From contig JAAZLV010000188.1 of the NCBI GenBank assembly GCA_012799155.1, positions 1 through 10,297 of the forward strand: DNA of 10,297 nucleotides, read 5' to 3'. This DNA comes from Bacteroidales bacterium (GTDB lineage: Bacteria; Bacteroidota; Bacteroidia; Bacteroidales; Dysgonomonadaceae). Each line of letters begins with the position of its first letter. The first letter of the stretch is position 1. A program made the translations under genes and the position numbers. This document shows, piece by piece, positions 7,638 to 10,297 of the stretch. A model generated the notes under the pieces. It had not been told where the DNA came from. It ran no database searches and saw nothing but the letters and a program-made list of their open reading frames with translations.

Positions 7638-8900
7638 TTATAATTTAATGGTTTCGGTCACTTTTTGTGCAAACTCAGCAGTGGTTAGAGCTTTCCCTTG
7701 ATTCATGAAACGAGCCAGGTCGGCAGTGGCATAACCTTCAGCAAATAGCTTCTCAAGTGATGTTGTGATCAACGCACCTGCCTCGTGCCATCCCATGTAT
7801 TCAAGCATCATCACCCCCGAGAGCAGCATGGAGCAGGGGTTGGCTTTCCCCTTCCCCACAATATCGGGAGCCGTGCCGTGCGTCGCTTCAAAGATGGCGT
7901 GTCCGGTGTGATAATTGATATTGGCACCCGGTGCGATACCGATGCCGCCAACCATCGCCGCCAACTGGTCGGAGATATAGTCACCATTGAGGTTAAGCGT
8001 AGCCACCACGGCATACTCTTCCGGTTTGAGGAGCGTGTTCTGCAGGAATGCATCTGCAATCACATCCTTGATGAAAACCTTCCCGTTGGCAATTGCCAGA
8101 TTGTATTCCTCAACCGCCTTCTCCAGACCACGCTCTGCCTCAATCTGGCGAAACTTATGCTCGGTAAAGGTATGGTCGGGAAACTCACGTTCGGCAAGTG
8201 CATAGCCCCACTTCTTAAAGCCACCCTCGGTGAACTTCATGATGTTGCCCTTGTGTACTAGTGTCACAGAAGGCAGACCATGCTCCAGCGCATATTCGAT
8301 GGCTGCGCGTACCAGACGTTCAGTACCCTCCAGTGATACCGGTTTTACGCCAAGCGAAGTGCTTTCCGGGAAACGGATCTTCGCCACTCCCATCTCTTCC
8401 TGAAGAAATTTGAGTACCTTTTTCAGTTCAGGTGTCCCGGCTGCCCATTCAATGCCGGCATAGATATCCTCGGTGTTCTCTCGAAAGATGGTGACATGTA
8501 CCTTCTCAGGATGCAGTAGCGGTGTTGCCACGCCCTCAAACCAACGAACCGGCCGCAGACAGACATAGAGATCCAGCTCCTGTCGGAGCGCTACATTAAG
8601 GGAACGGATACCCTCTCCGATGGGTGTGGTAAGCGGGCCCTTGATTCCCACCATGTGGGTACGGAAAGCCTCCATCGTCTCTTCAGGCAACCAACTGCCC
8701 ACGGCGTTGAAAGCTTTCTCGCCGGCAAGCACCTCGCGCCACTCGATTCTGCGGCTATCACTATAAGCTTTCGCAACTGCATCATCAATTATTTGCTGCA
8801 CGTGGGGAGTGATCTCCTTACCGATGCCGTCTCCCTCGATAAAAGGGATTACTGGTCTGTCGGGCACCTTCAGCCGCTCGCCCTCTTTTGTTATCTGCAT
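7638..8900 (-). CDS. icd: Isocitrate dehydrogenase, E. coli-type, NAD-like cofactor signature
   Basis: This is a 420-residue homologue of E. coli Icd that converts isocitrate to 2-oxoglutarate and CO2. Substrate and catalytic residues are intact: GIRSLNVALRQ holds S100 and R106 (E. coli S113, R119), with R116, R140, Y147, K217 in LVHKGNIMKFTEG, and metal ligands D283, D307 and D311. The coenzyme loop reads HGTAPDIVGKGKANP. At the positions of E. coli K344, Y345 and V351 it has D346, I347 and A353, and at Y391 it has A393; R395 is kept as R397. The Asp-Ile pair is the recognised NAD determinant of this superfamily, so NAD rather than NADP use is predicted. S100 matches the serine phosphorylated by AceK in enterobacteria, but no AceK gene is visible. 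The gene follows aconitase by 22 bases. Isopropylmalate dehydrogenase is excluded by the SxNxxxR-type substrate loop and overall similarity to Icd. Confidence 0.95.
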   Translation of the reverse strand: MQITKEGERLKVPDRPVIPFIEGDGIGKEITPHVQQIIDDAVAKAYSDSRRIEWREVLAGEKAFNAVGSWLPEETMEAFRTHMVGIKGPLTTPIGEGIRSLNVALRQELDLYVCLRPVRWFEGVATPLLHPEKVHVTIFRENTEDIYAGIEWAAGTPELKKVLKFLQEEMGVAKIRFPESTSLGVKPVSLEGTERLVRAAIEYALEHGLPSVTLVHKGNIMKFTEGGFKKWGYALAEREFPDHTFTEHKFRQIEAERGLEKAVEEYNLAIANGKVFIKDVIADAFLQNTLLKPEEYAVVATLNLNGDYISDQLAAMVGGIGIAPGANINYHTGHAIFEATHGTAPDIVGKGKANPCSMLLSGVMMLEYMGWHEAGALITTSLEKLFAEGYATADLARFMNQGKALTTAEFAQKVTETIKL

Positions 8901-8910
8901 GGTTCTTTCA

Positions 8911-8916
8911 TCTCCT
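8911..8916 (-). promoter_or_regulatory. Ribosome binding site of the NAD-type icd
   Basis: AGGAGA on the minus strand lies ten bases before the ATG at 8900, within the 22-base gap after aconitase. An ATG overlapping its end (8909-8911) is out of frame, and an in-frame TAA at 8919-8921 closes the frame upstream, so 8900 is the only reasonable start. A clear Shine-Dalgarno sequence is notable because the other genes here lack one. Confidence 0.55.
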
Positions 8917-8922
8917 GATTAA

Positions 8923-10297
8923 TTATTTCCTCATCGCATTCAGGGCACTGCCGGCCTTAAACCACTCGATCTGTTGCTCGTTGTAGGTGTGAGACACCTC
9001 GAACCGATCTTTTGTGCCATCGGGATGCAACAACTCAACGATGAGGTTCCGTCCGGGAGCAAATTCGTTCAAGCCGATCACGCTGATCTTGTCGCGTTCC
9101 TGTACTTTGTTATAATCCTCCTTGTTGACAAAGGTGAGTGCCAGCATACCCTGTTTCTTCAGGTTGGTCTCGTGAATACGGGCGAACGACTTCACCAGGA
9201 TCACCTTCACATTGAGATGACGCGGTTCCATGGCAGCATGCTCACGACTGGATCCTTCGCCATAATTCTCTTCAGCAATCACGATGGAACCTACTCCTTT
9301 GCTTTTGAACTTGCGGGCCAATGCCGGTACCGGCATATATTCCAACGTTTCTGGGTCGAGTACTGCATTGGTCTGTTCATTGAAACTGTTTACAGCCCCT
9401 ATGAGCATGTTGTCGGAGATGTTATCGAGGTGACCTCTATAGCGGAGCCAGGGGCCAGCCATCGAGATATGGTCGGTGGTACACTTGCCCTGAACCCTGA
9501 TGAGCAAAGGCAGGTTGGTATAATCCTTCCCGTCCCAGGCAGGGAAGGGTTGCAGTTTTTGCAGACGGTTCGACTGTGGGTCGATGGTTACCTCCACTCC
9601 AGCCTCCGGAGAGGGAGCCAGGTAACCGGCATCCTTCACCTCATATCCCAGAGGGGGCATCTCAAAACCTTTCGGCTCGGGTAATTTCACCGCATCCCCC
9701 TTGTCGTTGAGCAGTGTGTCGGTAAGTGGATTGAAACAGAGATCGCCAGCGATGGTGAGTGCAGCCACCAGCTCGGGAGAGGTGACAAAAGCATGAGTGT
9801 TAGGATTGCCGTCGTTGCGCTTGGCAAAGTTACGATTGAAAGAGGTGACGATGGAGTTGGTGCGGTTGTCTGCCACATCATCACGTTTCCACTGTCCGAT
9901 ACAGGGGCCACAGGCGTTGGCGATGATGGTGGCACCCGCCTTGTCAAACTCCTCCAGGATGCCATCGCGTTCAGCGGTGTAGCGTATCTGTTCCGAGCCG
10001 GGGTTGATCAGGAACTGTGCCTTCACCGGCACTCCCTGTTCACGTGCATACTTTACGATGGAGACTGCACGGGTGAGGTCTTCATAAGAAGAGTTGGTGC
10101 AGGAACCGATGAGTCCTACCTCCATCTTGCGGGGGTAGTTGTTCTTGCGCACCACTTCGCCAAACTCGGAAATGGTGTAAGCTGCATCGGGGGTGAATGG
10201 ACCGTTGATATGAGGTTCCAGCGCGGAGAGATCGATCTCGATCAGCTGGTCATAATATTGTGCAGGATCGGCCATTACCTCCGGATCAGGCTGCAGA
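8923..10297 (-). CDS. acn: Aconitate hydratase (mitochondrial-type), N-terminal part cut by window edge
   Basis: Aconitase isomerises citrate to isocitrate through cis-aconitate with a [4Fe-4S] cluster. The visible 458 codons cover the cluster-binding half and the C-terminal swivel domain. The three cluster cysteines are present: one in GSCTNSS (codon 10099-10101) and two in ACGPCIGQW (codons 9910-9912 and 9901-9903). The swivel domain carries [15 protein letters not shown] (near 9215-9260), which supplies the catalytic serine and a substrate arginine, and ends in NAMRK. The pattern matches the mitochondrial-type aconitases of about 750 residues, rather than AcnA/IRP1 or AcnB. The frame runs open to the right edge through LQPDPEV before the internal ATG at 10275, so that ATG is not the start and roughly 300 residues lie outside. 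It is the first of the four genes visible on this strand, so the operon promoter is probably outside the window. Confidence 0.95.
   Translation of the reverse strand, partial: LQPDPEVMADPAQYYDQLIEIDLSALEPHINGPFTPDAAYTISEFGEVVRKNNYPRKMEVGLIGSCTNSSYEDLTRAVSIVKYAREQGVPVKAQFLINPGSEQIRYTAERDGILEEFDKAGATIIANACGPCIGQWKRDDVADNRTNSIVTSFNRNFAKRNDGNPNTHAFVTSPELVAALTIAGDLCFNPLTDTLLNDKGDAVKLPEPKGFEMPPLGYEVKDAGYLAPSPEAGVEVTIDPQSNRLQKLQPFPAWDGKDYTNLPLLIRVQGKCTTDHISMAGPWLRYRGHLDNISDNMLIGAVNSFNEQTNAVLDPETLEYMPVPALARKFKSKGVGSIVIAEENYGEGSSREHAAMEPRHLNVKVILVKSFARIHETNLKKQGMLALTFVNKEDYNKVQERDKISVIGLNEFAPGRNLIVELLHPDGTKDRFEVSHTYNEQQIEWFKAGSALNAMRK

Noticed and set aside
7785..8261. Open frame of 158 codons on the plus strand inside the NAD-type icd
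   Set aside because: It is antisense to well-conserved catalytic regions of Icd and has no features of its own.
8974..9684. Open frame of 236 codons on the plus strand inside the aconitase gene
   Set aside because: It is the complement of conserved aconitase sequence, with no recognisable product or start signals.
10273..10275. ATG as the aconitase start
   Set aside because: The frame continues upstream to the window edge with aconitase-like LQPDPEV, and a start here would remove the N-terminal half of the enzyme.
1..10297. Mobile element, prophage, CRISPR or defence island
   Set aside because: No transposase, integrase, phage gene, regular repeat array, or tRNA-linked attachment site was found; all genes have ordinary metabolic, transport or translation identities.

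Overview
The window reads as chromosomal DNA of a member of the Bacteroidota, most likely the Bacteroidales. Support comes from a divergent second EF-G of the kind known in Bacteroides, a citrate-branch cluster with aconitase, isocitrate dehydrogenase and citrate synthase side by side, and starts that mostly lack strong Shine-Dalgarno sequences. The genes look moderately GC-rich, unlike the low-GC Bacteroides fragilis group, so a relative such as the Dysgonomonadaceae is possible. The family assignment is inference only.

Layout: (1) 1-2237, minus strand: the first 745 codons of a P2-type Ca2+-transporting ATPase; its C-terminal membrane part lies beyond the left edge. (2) 2238-2683: a 446-base AT-rich divergent intergenic region. 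It holds a perfect 9-bp inverted repeat, a candidate promoter, a CATAAC repeat cluster, a possible mini-ORF and a weak hairpin. (3) 2684-4840, plus strand: a complete EF-G paralog (EF-G2 type) with altered GTPase motifs. (4) 4841-4938: a convergent spacer with a clear intrinsic terminator. (5) 4939-10297, minus strand: four genes in the same direction, transcribed from right to left as aconitase (5' end cut by the right edge), an E. coli-type isocitrate dehydrogenase with an NAD-type cofactor signature, citrate synthase, and a eukaryote-like isocitrate dehydrogenase with an NADP-type signature. Gaps are 22, 107 and 9 bases, so this is probably one operon.

Together the four minus-strand genes cover oxaloacetate + acetyl-CoA to citrate, isocitrate and 2-oxoglutarate, the oxidative branch that feeds glutamate synthesis. 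Two unrelated-subfamily isocitrate dehydrogenases with apparently opposite cofactor preference suggest that the last step can deliver either NADH or NADPH. The EF-G paralog lacks the catalytic histidine of the DTPGH motif, as would fit the low-GTPase EF-G2 described for gut Bacteroides under carbon starvation.

I see no CRISPR array, tRNA, rRNA, insertion sequence, prophage or defence system. The most interesting points are the degenerate EF-G, the paired isocitrate dehydrogenases, and the structured leader between the ATPase and EF-G genes. None amounts to a clearly new system.
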